64,000 bases of DNA from Coemansia sp. RSA 487 (GCA_027577595.1 JANBRJ010000010.1:220109-284108), one strand, 5' to 3'. Counted from the stretch's first letter, positions 1 through 10,893 are shown. Numbers and translations: made by a program. Notes: generated by a model from the letters alone, not told the origin.

Positions 1-2181
1 AACATCATGCGTGGATATCTGGCTATCAATGCCCATCCTAGCACCATCTCCAAGACCAGTATCGAAATCTGGTGCAAGGACAGGAATTGCTGCTTGCCGC
101 AAAGTCACCTTTCTGGCAACAGTTTGTAGATTCGAGTGAGTTATTTTCCACGACGCCTGAGGTGTATTTGCCGAATCCAAGCGAAGAGCATAGTTGGCTG
201 CAGCAAAACTGGACGTTGGCGATGCTCTGTTCGAAAAGATCGATGCTTTACGATCAAACGTTGGCGACTGGGAAGTCTGGGTCTGATGCAAATCCGCGCT
301 ATGCGATGCCTCGTATATCTTCTTGACGTCCTGTATCGTGACACTCTGTGCAAGGTCGCTGCTCAGTGGATATTTTGCAAGGTTGCTGATGGAATGCTCG
401 ATAGAAACAAGCTCATCCGGAAGGTCCAAGTAGTCGTAGAGTGTGGCGAATGTCACACGCTGCAGCCGCGTCAAAATGACCTGGAGAATGTGTGAAGCCG
501 CCTGTGGATAGAGTCTAGTCACCCGTTGGAAGGCACTGGCTGGGATCATTGCCAATGTGGTGTCAGTTGTTGCTCGCGCCACGACGTTTGGTCGCAATGA
601 CCGAGATATGTCCGCTGCTTCTTGGCGTGTGTGTCCAAAAATGCCTCCTCCTCCGTTGGAAAGCGGTGGCTGCGCAGATTGGCCTTCGTCGTCAGGGTAG
701 GCAAAAGCTTTGGTCTCATGGCTGGCGGATGGCGTTGATGAAAGCACTTGCTGGGCGATAAAAGTCTGTTGAGAGCCACGCGGGCTATTTGCGGCTTTGG
801 CCTGACTATTGCCATGCACTGGCATGTGATGCACATCGTCCAAAGGAGCGTCCATCGAGTACTGCTGCCCATGATCCTGGGCGGTTGTTGGGGAAGGGGG
901 GATTGAGGAAGTGGTAGCAGTCGAGGAGGCACCAGTCAAGGGATTGAATGCATGGCGCTCACTGAATCCAGGTCTTAAAGGCACACCCTCAGTAAATAGA
1001 CTGAGGATCGAGAAAAGGCTGGACAGAACGTCTCCCGGCCCAACGACGTTAAGCAGAATTGCCGAAGAGACTGCTGCTCCTGTCGACCCGGTCGATGGTG
1101 ATGACGGAATCTGATGCAAGTACTGTGCTGACCTTGACACGCTTCTTGACCGATCCACAGGCTGGCTATCCACAGATTGCGCACTATCTATATCTGACGA
1201 ATATCCATGCCCGCCTTCGTCATATATCTCAGCCCAGCCATCAGCACCTGATGCGCCAGCTTCGCTTTCAACACCAGATGGAAATTGTCCTGATGGCACA
1301 GCAGCAGTGCTGTCTGCCAAGTATATCTGAACCTGACCGTCTATTACAACATAAAAGTTCTGGTCATCGCGGTCTTCCTCGCTGTCAAACATCCGCTCAC
1401 CAGCCAAAAGGCGCCGTGTTTGTAGTTGGCGAGAGAATTCGTGAAAGACAGGTTCTTCAATGTAACCGAATATGCTGATACTCTTCATAAACATGCTTAA
1501 AAAGTCTGCAGGGAATCCGATACCTGTCAGACTAGCAGTGGCAGGCTCCGCAGCCCTTTTGTTGCGACTCATGTTGGAATAAGTGCCTCTAGCTTCCAGC
1601 GAATCCATGTAACTAGTACCATCAGTATCTTCCATATGCGTGGCATCAGGATGAAGATCGAATCCCGATGAGTCCTGGCGATTGAGGACTTTGTTGCTGC
1701 GTTTTGGATCCGAGGCGGGTGATTTTTTCGGCGCCGCATAAAAGTAACGAAAATAGTAAAGCCCGCATGTAACTCCGACCAGGCCGACGCATATGGCTGC
1801 CCGTATTGAGGTCGTTGTGTACATCAGGACGTGGATAACGAACGTAAACAGGGGTACAAGCACATCAAAGATAAGGAACCCTACGATCACGGCCGTCGAA
1901 ACTAGGGTCGAGAAAAGTATCGAAAATACACGGTATGCAAAGCTGTGACGCACGGTTGCGTCTACCTGTTTTAAATCACTTGCTTCATCTTGCAAGTGGG
2001 AGGGTTCTAGCAAGTAGCAGCCAGATGGATTGTTGGAGCCTATGCATTCTGGTACAGCTGTGTGTGTCGACAAGGCGGTGGCTGCAACGAACGCTGCCCC
2101 GCAGGCCACCAGCAGTATTGACACGGCAAAAATGCTCAGTGGGTATCCCCGGCGCAGGGACGGAAGGCGGTGGAATACCAT
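1..2181 (-). CDS. NTE1: Lysophospholipase NTE1, N-terminal part (gene continues past the left edge)
   Basis: NTE1 is an ER phospholipase B that deacylates phosphatidylcholine to glycerophosphocholine. The reading frame is open from an ATG at 2179-2181 to base 1, 727 codons, with no stop. The N-terminus has a hydrophobic segment near residues 13-34 and further ones near 85-150 that anchor the protein in the ER. A cyclic-nucleotide-binding-like domain starts near residue 234 with the family hallmark IFGYIEEPVF, followed by NFYVVIDGQVQIYL; a long Ser/Thr-rich insert follows and the domain resumes with GPGDVLSSLFSIL and, later, RLQRVTFATLYDYLDLPDEL. The patatin catalytic domain with its GxSxG serine must lie left of the window and was not seen. 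Identification is firm from the cNMP-domain hallmarks; the exact start is inferred from the first ATG before the first membrane segment. Confidence 0.88.
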   Translation of the reverse strand, partial: MVFHRLPSLRRGYPLSIFAVSILLVACGAAFVAATALSTHTAVPECIGSNNPSGCYLLEPSHLQDEASDLKQVDATVRHSFAYRVFSILFSTLVSTAVIVGFLIFDVLVPLFTFVIHVLMYTTTSIRAAICVGLVGVTCGLYYFRYFYAAPKKSPASDPKRSNKVLNRQDSSGFDLHPDATHMEDTDGTSYMDSLEARGTYSNMSRNKRAAEPATASLTGIGFPADFLSMFMKSISIFGYIEEPVFHEFSRQLQTRRLLAGERMFDSEEDRDDQNFYVVIDGQVQIYLADSTAAVPSGQFPSGVESEAGASGADGWAEIYDEGGHGYSSDIDSAQSVDSQPVDRSRSVSRSAQYLHQIPSSPSTGSTGAAVSSAILLNVVGPGDVLSSLFSILSLFTEGVPLRPGFSERHAFNPLTGASSTATTSSIPPSPTTAQDHGQQYSMDAPLDDVHHMPVHGNSQAKAANSPRGSQQTFIAQQVLSSTPSASHETKAFAYPDDEGQSAQPPLSNGGGGIFGHTRQEAADISRSLRPNVVARATTDTTLAMIPASAFQRVTRLYPQAASHILQVILTRLQRVTFATLYDYLDLPDELVSIEHSISNLAKYPLSSDLAQSVTIQDVKKIYEASHSADLHQTQTSQSPTFDRKASIFSNRASPTSSFAAANYALRLDSANTPQASWKITHSNLQTVARKVTLRQAAIPVLAPDFDTGLGDGARMGIDSQISTHDV

Positions 2182-2577
2182 ATATATACCACACGCTTTG
2201 TCGTAGGAACGGGAAACAAAGTACAATTGATGGGGTAGAAAGAAAAAGTAAAGTACAAACAAAAAGCAGATATAAAGGAGATAAAGAAAGGAGCAGGTTA
2301 GAAAAAAGGTATGCTGTTCTTTAATGTGCCAGTGTTTTTGGTGTGAAGGAAAAGAGGGTTTAAGAAAATAAATGTTTGTGGAGAACAGAGGAAAAAAGAT
2401 GGAGACAGACAAGCATATATTTATATCCTGCCATCTTTTTGAATCATCACAAGCTTTAATGCATCAAGGAACATTTCATGCTGCCATTTTCGATCAGCAA
2501 AGTCACTTTCTCAAATGTCCATACAACACTTGATTACAGCCTTAAAGCCTAAAAAATTATTTAGCTAGATACTGAGT

Positions 2578-3591
2578 CTAAACACTAAACGCCTTTTCGG
2601 GCAACGCAAGCTTGCTCAGGCGCGCAGCAAGGCCCTGGAGTTGGACCAGGGTTTGCAGCCCATCGACGATACGCATATGAGTGACACCGATCTCTCGAAC
2701 AAACTTGAGCTTTTTGTCCTCATCGAGCTCGTCATAGATCTTGACAACACGGAACACAGACGTGATGATATCGACTGCCGAGTATCCCTGAGACCACAGC
2801 AAGCTGATGCAGGCGACAGCGTCATCAACCTCGCCCTTGCTGCAACTGGCAAGCATCTTGCGGATGACGACTGGGTGCGGCTGGTCGCACACGCGGAAGA
2901 CGTTGTCAGGCGAGACAAGCCCAAAGCCACTGGCCGTCGACTGCAGGTTGTTTATGGCCTGGCGCATATCGCCGTCGGCCGAAAAGGCAACGGCCTCAAG
3001 CCCCTCGGGTGTGTACTCGACCGACTCGAAGCGGCAGATCTCGACGAGTCTGCGTAGAACCTGGTCGTTTTGCAGTTTTCCAAAGCGCAGGATCGCGCAG
3101 CGGCTCTGGATGGGCTCAATGATCTTATCCGACAGGTTGCACGCCAGCGCAAAGCGTGTGGTGTTTGAGTATATTTCCATCGTCCGGCGCAGTGCTTGCT
3201 GCGCTCCCGGAGTCATGCTGTCGGCCTCGTCGAGGATGATGATCTTGTGCCGCCCGGATGGCAAGTTGACCTTCTTTTGCGCAAAGGACTTGATGCGGTT
3301 GCGCACCACCTCGATGCCTCGGTCGTCCGACGCGTTCAGTTCCAACACGGCTTCTTTGTACGTCGGCCCCAGAAGCTTGTGCGCCAGACACAGGATACTC
3401 GTTGTCTTGCCGATTCCCGGCGCTCCAGCAAGGATGATATTTGGTATGTTTCCGCTCATTGCGATCACATTGAGTCGGTCGACTGTCTCCTGATTCCCGA
3501 CAACGTCCTTCAGCTCTGTCGGCCGGTACTTTTCTACCCACGGAAGCGAGCTGTCGCTGCTAGAAGCTGATTTCGACGTCGACGAAGCCAT
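2578..3591 (-). CDS. RFC4: Replication factor C small subunit, Rfc4 type (human RFC2/RFC40)
   Basis: This is a 337-residue subunit of the RFC clamp loader, which opens and loads PCNA at primer-template junctions in the nucleus. Visible motifs are the RFC N-terminal box WVEKYRP (18-24), Walker [10 protein letters not shown] (56-64), Walker B with DEAD (121-124), the arginine-finger SRC box (163-165) and the [12 protein letters not shown] sensor-2 helix. Length matches the family. The best remembered match is S. cerevisiae Rfc4 rather than Rfc2, Rfc3 or Rfc5, because of the VGN-E-T-I/V-DRL start and the GLVSPDNVF segment after the sensor helix. No intron is needed. It lies about 400 bases from NTE1 and 230 bases from the next gene, all on the minus strand. 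Confidence 0.96.
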   Translation of the reverse strand: MASSTSKSASSSDSSLPWVEKYRPTELKDVVGNQETVDRLNVIAMSGNIPNIILAGAPGIGKTTSILCLAHKLLGPTYKEAVLELNASDDRGIEVVRNRIKSFAQKKVNLPSGRHKIIILDEADSMTPGAQQALRRTMEIYSNTTRFALACNLSDKIIEPIQSRCAILRFGKLQNDQVLRRLVEICRFESVEYTPEGLEAVAFSADGDMRQAINNLQSTASGFGLVSPDNVFRVCDQPHPVVIRKMLASCSKGEVDDAVACISLLWSQGYSAVDIITSVFRVVKIYDELDEDKKLKFVREIGVTHMRIVDGLQTLVQLQGLAARLSKLALPEKAFSV

Positions 3592-3821
3592 TGTTTATAA
3601 TTATTGCTTTTGTGTGTTGCTGTAAGGAGACTTTTGTGTTTTGTAATTTCGTGTTTGAGAGATAAAGAGTAAATACTTTGGTGACCAAGAAAGAAGAAAG
3701 TGTTTAACGTGCTTGATTTATTGTCAATATAATCACAAAAAATTAGTGTAGCTGCGCAAAAACTAGCAAAAAAAATAGGGCTGGTCATTTTTCCCCCAAG
3801 AATAAACGTATTATGCTTTTG

Positions 3822-4733
3822 TTAATTCGAAAGCCTTTGGCATTTGCTGATGGCTTTTGCGCACGACGAGATAGCCTTGGATATGCGAACAATATCCTTT
3901 GGACACGTTGTTTCCAAAAGTCGGGCAGAGAGATCAGCGATCTTCTCATTCAGCGCATCGATTGCCTCCTGAACCGCCGATGAGGAGACGACGGTGCTTT
4001 CGGTAGCGCGTTTCTGTGGCTGCTGCTTCTGACTCTTGCTTACCGTTGTTGTTGTCTCTGGCTCTTGTATTACTAAAGCGTCCTTCTTGGGCTTTGCAGA
4101 TACTGGCGCTTTGGTGACTGCCTGCGAGGTGGAGGCGACGGCAGCAGGAGCTTCAGATGGTTGGCTTTGGTCTATAGCTCCGTATTTTTTGATATAGTGG
4201 TTTTCGTACATGTAGCGCTGCTCGCAAATCACACAGAACTGCACCCGGTCCCTGTCTTCAACTAGCGGAACGCTGTAGCATTGTTTGTTAGGACACGGCC
4301 GGTCAATCATCTTCCACCCTTGCAAAAGTCGCTTGGCAATAAGGTGGCTCGCTCGATCGCTCTGCTCACGTCTTTCTCTGCGCAGCCGTGCCTCCTCCTC
4401 CTCATCGTCTTTGTCAGCCGTAGATGATGCGTAGTTGGAAAGAGCTGGTGGCTTTTCTGCCTCGGTGCTCATCTTTTCGTCAGTTTTGCACGTAGCATCA
4501 CTGTCTTTGGCAGACTCTGTATTTGCGGCACTAGCCTTGATCTCTCCCTCCGTCATCTCGTCGGGGAACAGCTCTTTAGCGTCATGCCACACGCACTTGG
4601 TGTCACCTGTTGCTGGGTTACGCATAAGCGGCGAGCAGCATCCGTCAACGGAACACAGGTCGGCAAGCATTGGCCAGCGCTTCAACATCAGCTTGGACAT
4701 GCGCCCGGTTACTATATCAAGTCTCGAGCTCAT
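3822..4733 (-). CDS. ZNRD2/SSSCA1 (autoantigen p27) family zinc protein
   Basis: This 303-residue protein contains two copies of the Auto_anti-p27 zinc motif. Copy one runs from about residue 11 to 50 (MLKRWPMLAD, Cys27, Cys32, Cys47). Copy two runs from about residue 128 to 176 (LLQGWKMIDRPCP, Cys147, Cys152, Cys167, Cys170) and keeps a complete C-x4-C...C-x2-C set, while copy one has lost its fourth cysteine (VWH instead of a CxxC end). The linker is acidic and charged, and the C-terminal third has a Ser/Thr/Lys-rich linker followed by a helical tail near 255-300. The human relative binds tankyrase; the molecular role in fungi is not established. Family assignment is confident, function is not. 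Confidence 0.85.
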   Translation of the reverse strand: MSSRLDIVTGRMSKLMLKRWPMLADLCSVDGCCSPLMRNPATGDTKCVWHDAKELFPDEMTEGEIKASAANTESAKDSDATCKTDEKMSTEAEKPPALSNYASSTADKDDEEEEARLRRERREQSDRASHLIAKRLLQGWKMIDRPCPNKQCYSVPLVEDRDRVQFCVICEQRYMYENHYIKKYGAIDQSQPSEAPAAVASTSQAVTKAPVSAKPKKDALVIQEPETTTTVSKSQKQQPQKRATESTVVSSSAVQEAIDALNEKIADLSARLLETTCPKDIVRISKAISSCAKAISKCQRLSN

Positions 4734-4967
4734 CTTCGTAGTTTGCGATAGAATAGCAGTAGAAACAATATTAGTGTATAAAATGCAACGAAGAAAAGAA
4801 GAAAAAAAGGAAGTGTATTTTTTTTGAACTCTGCAAGTTTTCTGCCCCTTTTTTTCCGGCTTGATTTGATGTCAAGAGCAAATCAAAAAACCAGCGAAAG
4901 TGACAGCATCGTTGCTCAGCAAATGAATGGAGAACACGCAGAGAGGATTCAGCAACAGATAAATAAA

Positions 4968-5570
4968 CTAGATATCAGACGCCACAGGCGGCCGCACCTC
5001 GCGATTTTCAATCATTCGGCTACAGAGCCAGTCGACCGCCATATGCACGCCAGCGCCATCCACTGCTGACGACCCCATCACCCGCACTTCGCGGCCATCC
5101 ATACAGTCTGCTAGTCCATTGATCATTTCCTTTATCTGTGCCAATGGCTCAACATTGCTCAGATCCTGCTTGTTTGCAAGGACCAGCAATGGCACGCCAC
5201 TGAGCTCCTCCACACGCACTAGCTCCAGAAGAATATTTCTAGCCTCATCCAGCCTTTCGGTGCGCTCCGAGTCTAATACAAAGAGAATCGCATGGCAATC
5301 CTCAAAGTATGCTTCCCAAATACTTCGTAGCTCCTGCTGTCCGCCGAGGTCCATGAACTTTATTAACACCCGCTTCATATGAACCTTGCCAATATTCACG
5401 CCAATAGTTGGCTGGATCTTCTCCATGTCCATACTTGGGACCCCAGTGAATGTGCTCTTTATTCTTTCCAGCATCGCGGTCTTGCCTGCGCCATCTGGCC
5501 CAAGCATTAATACGTTGTACTCGTCCAGCCGCGTAAAGTACTTGTATGCTCCGGCCACCAGTGTAAACAT
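4968..5570 (-). CDS. ARF-like small GTPase, ARFRP1 (yeast Arl3) type
   Basis: This 200-residue GTPase has the full ARF-family set: P-loop GPDGAGKT (24-31), switch-I threonine in PTIGVNIG (Thr55), switch-II DLGGQQE, NKQD for guanine binding and SSAVDGAG as the G5 box. It begins Met-Phe rather than Met-Gly, so it cannot be N-myristoylated. That is the mark of the ARFRP1/Arl3 group, whose acetylated N-terminus is read by the Golgi protein Sys1 and which recruits Arl1 and GRIP golgins to the trans-Golgi. The opening MFTLVAGAYKYFTRLDEYNV also matches that group. The P-loop has Pro-Asp where ARFs usually have Leu-Asp, a minor change. The C-terminal tail REVRPP resembles the yeast protein. Confidence 0.88.
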   Translation of the reverse strand: MFTLVAGAYKYFTRLDEYNVLMLGPDGAGKTAMLERIKSTFTGVPSMDMEKIQPTIGVNIGKVHMKRVLIKFMDLGGQQELRSIWEAYFEDCHAILFVLDSERTERLDEARNILLELVRVEELSGVPLLVLANKQDLSNVEPLAQIKEMINGLADCMDGREVRVMGSSAVDGAGVHMAVDWLCSRMIENREVRPPVASDI

Positions 5571-5821
5571 TATGTCGCTTGGGGGGATATTTTGGTAGGC
5601 ACGACTGAGTTTATATGAAGTTCCTTCTCATTTACCCATCTCAATCAAAATGCACAAAACGCAAGAGTAAAAAAAAGAATAAAGAGAAAGATGCAAAAAC
5701 AAGTAATGCGGAAAAGAAAAAGATGGCGCTTCAAGTCCCGATGATCGGGAGTCCTTTCTACTGCCAAACCATTGATGAAAGAAATGTCATTTTATAAGAA
5801 AAAAGAAGCTCCAAAAAGTCT

Positions 5822-8744
5822 CTAAAAGCCTAACATAAACATGACAAGATAGCCAACAGTAATAACCACGGCGTATGCGATGATGCTAGATGGAATGCCG
5901 GCCTTGAAAAAATCCATCGTGGTCAGGTACGGGTTGCCCAGTGTATCTTCCAGCATTATGGCGTTCATGTTGGGGAACCCAGACACCGGCAGACCCATTG
6001 CACCCGAAGCCATCAGCGCCGTTCCCATCACAAGCAGCCTGCTGTGCGGCTCCGGCAGCCGCGCTCCGACCTCCGACACAATCGGAAGGATGATCAGCGA
6101 TCCGACCGTATGCGAGATGAAAGTGCAGCACACGAGGATAAGTCCGCAGAACACGCAGAGGACAGAGAAGAGCGGGAACCCGTCGACCACATTCTCGATT
6201 CGGCTGGCCAGCTCGTGCAAAAGCCCGCTCGAATCGACAGCGCGGCCCAGAACGATGCCGCCCATGGCGAGGATAACGACCGTCCACAGAAAGTTGTTGA
6301 AATCCTCCTTGCTCAACACCTTGGGGAACCCGAACAGAAGCACGAGCGGGATGATTGCAATGACCCCCATGTCTCCGATAATTGGCTCAAGGCTGGACCC
6401 AAAGCACCAGAGAGCGATGGTGAGGACAGTGACAAGGCACACGTATATCTGGCGACGGTTAAGCTTTTCTCTGGTGAAGCGCGTTTGGTGGATCGATGGC
6501 GTGGTTTTGTCCGGACGATACACAGCCAACAGCAGCGCCCAGATGCCCAGGTCACAAAGCAAGCAGATAGGGATGGACACAGCAAACCACTGGAACCATG
6601 ACGGGGGCGGGTGCATCGTGTTGATGGCAATGATGTTTTGCGGCGATGATATTGGCGACGCCATGCCGCCGACGTTTGACGCAAGCGCGATTCCGATAAT
6701 TAGGCACGGCGCAAAGGTGCTGCTGTTTGGGAGCGTCCGCAGAATCGGCCGGATCAGCGAAAAGCACAGCACAGGCGCTGCTACGTTCGATATCCACATG
6801 CTCGCAAACGTCGCCACCAGCATATTGGCCAAGAGAACCGTCCTCGGCCTGGTCCCTGCCTTTGACAGCACCCACGACGCCATGATGCGCGCAATGTCGT
6901 GCTTGCTCAGCGCTGCCGCCAGCGCAAATCCGCCAAGCAGAAGCATGATAACCGACGAAAACATTGCCGAAAAAACTAGCTTTGATGCATCGCCGGCGCT
7001 CAGATGCCCATGAGACTTTGTAGGCGAGCGCATCACGCCAAGCATTACAGTGAGGAATGGCACGAGAAGGGCGGTTACGTGGAGGGGCAGCGCCTCGGTG
7101 GCCCATAGCAGCGACACAAACACAAGCATTGCCCAGCAGCGCTGCTGCTCGGGCCCGCCAAACATGGGCAGCGCCCATGCAATGCCGAAAACAGCCACGC
7201 ATGCGCTGATTCTAAGAAGCTGCTTTTGCGTGTTTGTTAGTCTGCCTGGCTTTAGCGTCGCTATCGTCTCCGCGGTGGCGGGCTCGAGATCAGGCGATTG
7301 CACGCCTACTGCGTTGACCATTCTCTCGTTTGCAATCATGTCGCGCCAAATGGTGTTGCGCTCCCAAATGACTTCCTCGCGCAAGCACTTTTTCAGCTCG
7401 GCCAGAGCATCGTCGATGCTGGTACACCCTGATGCAAGGCCAAATGCGTATGCGGCGGACTCCATCTTCTCCCGCAGACTGCTCTGCGCATCTGCTGTGA
7501 ACGGATATGCTGCATTAACCGTGTCGTGTATGTACTCTGTGCGCAGGTTGGAGTGTGTCACTTTGTCGAACTTTTTGGTGATCTTGCTGAACCCCGTGTA
7601 GTTCAGCTGGGCATACGAGCGTAGGTCGTGCAGCAGAATAAACAGATTCCGCGCCCTTGAGCGCAGTTCTCTGAGCAGCGAATTGGATCCGCTAAAGCTG
7701 GCGGTGCGGCGGTGCTGGTATTCACTGCTTCTCAGCAACGGCTGGTCAGTGGCTGGGTTCACAGTGCCATACGCGGAAGAATTGCCAACAGCTGCAACGC
7801 TAGGGGTACGCGTGCTGTCTCCGTGCTCCTGTGGGATATACGCATTGGTAACGTTCTCGGGAGCTGTTGAATCCATCGCCAGGGCCGTGTTGGGACTCGC
7901 AACCGGAGTACCATGGTCTTCGGGCTGTCCATATGGAGACACAGCATTTACAGGGCTCTGTAATTGCGAGTTCCCAGGCGACCCGCCAGATATCGATGCC
8001 TGTATGGTGCTTGCATGGTGGATTCTTGGCGCACCAGCCCCTCCTCCTCCTCCTCCTCCTCCTTCTCCTCTCGTAGGAGGGTTGGATTCTATGTTTGAAA
8101 GCTTTCTGAAAAAATTGAGTGAGCTTCGGCGCTGGAGTGTGGTGCTTGCATCCAAGACATTCACGTCTCTATCGACGCTGTCTGCTTCTGCAAAAAGCTC
8201 GGCTTCCTTTCGTCGGTAGAATTCGTCGACCTTCGAAAGCTCAGAGTCTAGAAGAGGCACAAATACGGCATATGCCTGAGTTTGCGGTAAAAGCAGAGTT
8301 GTGTCCTCCTCGGTGCCTACGCTTTGCAAAGCCTGACGAAGCTGATTTTGTTGCTGCTGCTGATCTGCTTTTGCAATAATATCGCGCTCGATTACATACA
8401 GCTTTTTCTTTAACCCCGAGTAGCTACATGTGTGGAATACCGACAACAACACCCCCCCGATCGCAGTAACCAAACAAATAGAGATTCATTAGTTGATAGT
8501 TCAGGAGCGGACCATACCACACTTAGTCTCTTTAGCCTTTTCTGGTGTGCAAGCATACTAGAAGAAAAACGACAATCACAGGATATGCCCGTCTGCACTC
8601 GAATCTTCCAGCGTTTTTTTTGGTTCGCAAGTAAAAGAGATAGTGTGCATGGTGAAGCATATATACGTCATTTAATATTTACTCTAAATAGTATTGTGCC
8701 CAGTCAGGCACCGCGTTGAACTGCAGTACGCTTGAAAACTTCAT
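5822..8744 (-). CDS. PHO91: SPX-domain low-affinity phosphate transporter, PHO91/PHO87 type (two exons)
   Basis: I read two exons. Exon 1 is 8744-8683 (ATG at 8742-8744, MKFSSVLQFNAVPDW); a 259-base intron (GTAAAT...TGTAG) spans 8682-8424; exon 2 is 8423-5822. The junction makes the SPX signature YYLDYSGLKKKLY in frame, with Tyr22 and Lys26 at the canonical positions of the inositol-pyrophosphate pocket. The spliced protein is 887 residues. The SPX region covers about 1-345 and includes a Ser/Gly-rich low-complexity insert with a Gly run; the rest is a permease of the anion:Na+ symporter (DASS) class with about 12 membrane spans and the pore motifs SNVGGMASPISSPQN and GLPVSGFPNMNAI. The family carries phosphate; Pho91 acts at the vacuole, Pho87/Pho90 at the plasma membrane, and I cannot separate these with certainty. 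The in-frame ATG at 8471-8473 lies in the intron and would drop the SPX start. Confidence 0.92.
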
Positions 8745-8980
8745 CGCAGCTTGATTCTAGGACATGCGTCGATTAAAGTCGAATAAAGGGGAGGAAAAGA
8801 CAATAGATGAGAGAATAAGGCTGTCGTTAACGAAGATAGACAACGGATGAAATGGTTTAAGAGGAAGAAAAAGGGGGTGAAAGAGTGAGGAAGGGAAAGA
8901 GGGTATTTATTTATACAAGGAATACAAAGAAAAATAAAGAGAAAGGAATGCTGGCAGTCAAGAAAGAAAAAAACCCTGTC

Positions 8981-9537
8981 TCAACCAAAATGTATTATGA
9001 CACGGCGCCAAGCTAATTCTTTACGCTGTGTCAGGTTCAGCAAAAAAAAGCTTCTTTTTGCATCAATCGAAAAGCCTGGCCCATTTCTTGGCTGTTGCTT
9101 TATCCCACTCGTTTGGCGCAGCCAGTCGAGTTGACATGATGCGGAAATGCAAGGCTTTTCATTATAGCAGTTACCATCTTCTGTGAGATGGCTCACTCCA
9201 AGCGATTGAAAACAAGGCAATGCCGGGCAGGGAAGAAGAGAGTCAGCGCTGAGCTTGAGCTAAAGTCGAGCTGCGTAGTTTACTGCTTCAGATTTACACC
9301 AGACATGGCACACCATTCATCTCCTGCACATGTTTGATGGAGGTACCACGATTTGCTGTAGTTAATATGCATGCCCTGTGGGAGCAGTGTTGGCTGAATG
9401 GATGGCAACACGTTCGCTTGCCCATCATATGACCAAAGAAAAGTGTCCTTCTCATCCTTGAATACAGGTGGACAAGAGTGACCTGTTTCGCGCGTGACGC
9501 TGATGAACAAAGAAATGGGTACCAATGGTACGAGCAT
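8981..9537 (-). CDS. Doubtful small cysteine-containing secreted protein, probably spliced
   Basis: Two adjacent open segments lie on the minus strand. The first starts at ATG 9535-9537 with a short hydrophobic run (MLVPLVPISLFISV) that could be a signal peptide, then Cys-bearing sequence ending near HQTCAGDEWCAMSG; its frame stops at 9280. The second (about 9259-8981) carries NCYNEKPCISASC and a basic tail. GT donors are visible near 9283 and 9293, and CAG/TAG acceptors near 9249-9260, but the in-frame pairings give introns of only 35-38 bases, shorter than the 102-259 base introns seen elsewhere here. It may be a real small exported protein, a relic, or chance. I recognise no family. Confidence 0.22.
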
Positions 9538-9749
9538 GATGTTTCTTTTATTCAAATTCCGACTCGCTTATCTGTGCAGCTGCTTCTCCCATACATGCGT
9601 CATGCTAGAGGCAATTAACTAGAGCTGCAGCAACGCGAGGAATGCGTGTTTTGACGGTTAAATGGATGTCAGGGTTCTTGATCGTCTGTTTTAATACCCT
9701 ATTCCTTGTATCCGCATCATATAGACACGCTGCGCGTAGAAACTGAAGA

Positions 9750-10403
9750 ATGGACTTTGACGGGTTTATTGACTACGAGCTGGAGATCTCGCGCGCAGAC
9801 GCATCGCCAGTGCGTGTACTGCAGGACGCTACCGGTTCGGCGAAATGCGGCATTGGGTCGACGGTCTGGGATGCGGGCATCGTTCTAGCCAAATACCTGG
9901 ACTGGCAAATATCGAAAGGCAATATGGATCTCTCTGGGAAAACGGTTCTGGAGCTTGGTGCGGGAACCGGCATCGTGGGAATTGCACTAGCATGTATGCA
10001 GCCTGAATGCAGTGTTGTGCTCTCGGACAAAGAGGAACTGGTTTCGTTGCTGGAGCGCAATATCGCCTTGAACAATACTCATGGCAATGTGTCTGCCGTA
10101 TGTCTTGACTGGAGCAATCCTGAACACAGACAAAACGTTTCTGCCGCACCCGACTTAATCCTCGTTTCTGACGGTATCTGGATCAAGGACCTTCATTCGC
10201 ATTTGGCTGACACGCTTGCGCAGCTGGCCGGAAGCAGTACCACGGTGCTGCTGGCGTACGAGACTCGCAAATTTGACGAGGAAGCCCAGTTCATGGCGCA
10301 ATGGAGCAGTCGCTTCCGATTCCACGACATCAAGCCTCAGGATCAGCACCCAGTGATGCAAAGCGAAGACATCTTTCTCTTCAGCGGCTGTCTCAAGACC
10401 TAG
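9750..10403 (+). CDS. METTL21-type lysine methyltransferase (Methyltransf_16)
   Basis: This 217-residue protein is a class I SAM-dependent methyltransferase. SAM-binding motif I is VLELGAGTGIVGIAL (66-80), the acidic motif-II residues follow at VVLSDKEE, and the family D-G-x-W motif reads DGIW (141-144) after a hydrophobic strand. The upstream GSTVWDAGIVLAKYL is the usual W-x-A-x2-L entry helix of the METTL21/VCP-KMT/EEF1A-KMT group. Family members trimethylate single lysines in chaperones, VCP or elongation factors; which substrate this one uses cannot be told from sequence. It is intact, intron-free and about 490 bases upstream of AROM on the same strand. Confidence 0.85.
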   Translation: MDFDGFIDYELEISRADASPVRVLQDATGSAKCGIGSTVWDAGIVLAKYLDWQISKGNMDLSGKTVLELGAGTGIVGIALACMQPECSVVLSDKEELVSLLERNIALNNTHGNVSAVCLDWSNPEHRQNVSAAPDLILVSDGIWIKDLHSHLADTLAQLAGSSTTVLLAYETRKFDEEAQFMAQWSSRFRFHDIKPQDQHPVMQSEDIFLFSGCLKT

Positions 10404-10503
10404 CCAAGAAAACTTACACTCTCTCATTTACAAGTCTCTTCATGTGAAGAAGGCGTCCGCGCCATCAGCTGCCGCCAAGCAAAACGTGGCGGATGCGAAC
10501 TCG

Positions 10504-10534
<31 letters not shown>

Positions 10535-10893
10535 TCATTAGTGCTTCTTTTTTTCTGAAGCCAGTGTAAAGAAGGTCGGAACTATAAACCACCACCGCTT
10601 TGATAAGAGAAAAACAAGCTCTAAAAACAAGCTCTAAAAATAAGTGACTCAACACTCACTCCAAAATGGCCCAAAAAATATTGCAGTCAGATCAGGGTGC
10701 AAAAGTCTCCTCAAAAAAACGGGTGGGTGGTTTAGGGCTGTTGTCTTCCAGTCTTGCCTTTTCTCTTTACTTTCAAATTAATTTTGGTCTTCCCTGCTGT
10801 CTTTTTATTTTATTTATCTAGCTCATCCTGTTCCAGCCCAATCTTTATATCATCTAAAACAGCTTCGGAAACAAGCAAAGTAAAGGCAGAACA
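10404..10893. other. Spacer with a GCA trinucleotide run, between the methyltransferase and AROM
   Basis: The stretch carries a (GCA)n run at 10507-10534. Around it, one plus frame without an ATG reads as a Lys/Ala-rich 40-residue segment ending at a stop near 10570. The remainder, 10700-10890, is pyrimidine-rich and forms the AROM upstream region, with an A-rich lead into its ATG. No gene was identified. Confidence 0.5.
10507..10534. repeat. GCA/TGC trinucleotide microsatellite
   Basis: A perfect run of about nine GCA units lies between genes. It sits in an open plus-strand frame encoding poly-Ala, but no start codon or splice partner was found. Confidence 0.9.

Noticed and set aside
5880-7013. 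Open frame of 377 codons on the plus strand opposite the phosphate transporter
   Set aside because: Antisense to well-conserved membrane spans; no motif of its own.
8471-8473. ATG giving an alternative N-terminus to the phosphate transporter
   Set aside because: It lies within the 259-base intron; splicing to exon 1 restores the conserved SPX start, which this ATG would lose.
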